From a bacterium (GTDB taxonomy: Bacteria > Ratteibacteria > UBA8468 > B48-G9 > JAFGKM01), in assembly GCA_021160565.1 (NCBI GenBank), contig JAGHCG010000191.1, forward strand, positions 1 through 5,975: a DNA stretch of 5,975 nt, in the 5' to 3' direction. Below, piece by piece: positions 5,739 through 5,975 of this stretch. Numbering within the stretch: the first letter of the stretch is position 1; each line of letters opens with the position of its first letter. The notes beneath the pieces were generated by a model. That model ran no database searches. It saw only the letters and a list, made by a program, of their open reading frames with translations, and was not told the origin of the DNA. Both the position numbers and the translations under genes were made by a program.

Positions 5739-5974
5739 ATTTTCCCCTGTTTTTCTGCAATTCTCATCATAAAAGAGAAGCAATTTTGAACAATAGAAAC
5801 ACTTTTTGGATTTGATGAAGGGAAACAGAATATTAACTCTGTTATTTTAAATTTTTCTTTTTTCTTCCCAATTTTCACAATTATATATCCACAACCGAAC
5901 TTTGAAAATTCCACTTCAAAAATCACAGGGATTTTCTTCAATTTTTCTATTTCCTCAGAAGGACCTGTACTGTA
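5735..5974 (-). CDS. Unrecognised protein, C-terminal part (5' end outside window)
   Basis: On the minus strand a frame is open from the right edge to TAA at 5737-5735, giving 79 residues beginning YSTGPSEEIEKLKKIPV. A TTG at 5941 is in frame, but nothing marks it as a start and the frame continues to the edge, so it is treated as partial. The segment looks protein-like: alternating strands (VIFEVEFSKFGCGYIIVKI), a basic turn (GKKKEKF), a strand ITELIFCFPSSNP, then a helix-like SIVQNCFSFMMRIAEKQ tail. I do not recognise the family. No membrane segment or catalytic motif is evident. It converges on queE, with the two stop codons overlapping by 4 bp. Being a chance open frame is possible but less likely, because queE ends exactly there and the space would otherwise be empty. 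Confidence 0.5.
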   Translation of the reverse strand, partial: YSTGPSEEIEKLKKIPVIFEVEFSKFGCGYIIVKIGKKKEKFKITELIFCFPSSNPKSVSIVQNCFSFMMRIAEKQGKI

Positions 5975-5975
5975 T

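Overview
The window is AT-rich bacterial DNA, roughly one third G+C by eye. Its proteins are rich in Lys, Glu and Ile, its start codons are ATG, and several genes have recognisable Shine-Dalgarno sites. This fits a low-GC, possibly thermophilic or subsurface bacterium. A signal-peptide phosphoesterase with an appended beta-sandwich and a KdnA-like sugar aminotransferase hint at a diderm from an uncultured phylum. That placement is inference; no marker gene is present.

Layout, left to right. (1) Positions 2-540 hold the end of a HEPN-domain protein overlapping by 58 bp a complete minimal nucleotidyltransferase (MNT), a classic two-gene HEPN/MNT module. (2) Positions 541-843 hold no convincing gene, only a short hairpin, a weak terminator-like hairpin with eight Ts, and a candidate promoter for the next gene. 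(3) Positions 844-2133 encode a 12-helix-type MFS transporter. (4) After about 200 bp of spacer, 2340-3824 encodes an exported calcineurin-like metallophosphoesterase with a C-terminal galactose-binding-like domain. (5) Positions 3825-4017 are an unusually structured spacer with three successive inverted repeats, a good sigma-70-like promoter and a strong ribosome binding site. (6) Positions 4018-5738 form a translationally coupled pair: a DegT/DnrJ/EryC1/StrS aminotransferase of KdnA-like type, then queE (7-carboxy-7-deazaguanine synthase), joined by a TAATG stop/start overlap. (7) From 5735 to the right edge the minus strand carries the C-terminal part of an unrecognised protein, converging on queE with a 4-bp overlap.

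The genes look like several independent small transcription units rather than one pathway. Two real couplings are visible: HEPN with MNT, and aminotransferase with queE. QueE makes the 7-deazaguanine core used for queuosine, archaeosine-like or DNA 7-deazaguanine modification. Its tight coupling to a sugar-type aminotransferase, with no other queuosine genes in view, is the most unexpected arrangement here. I see no CRISPR array, insertion sequence, phage gene, tRNA or rRNA, and nothing that clearly amounts to a new defence system.
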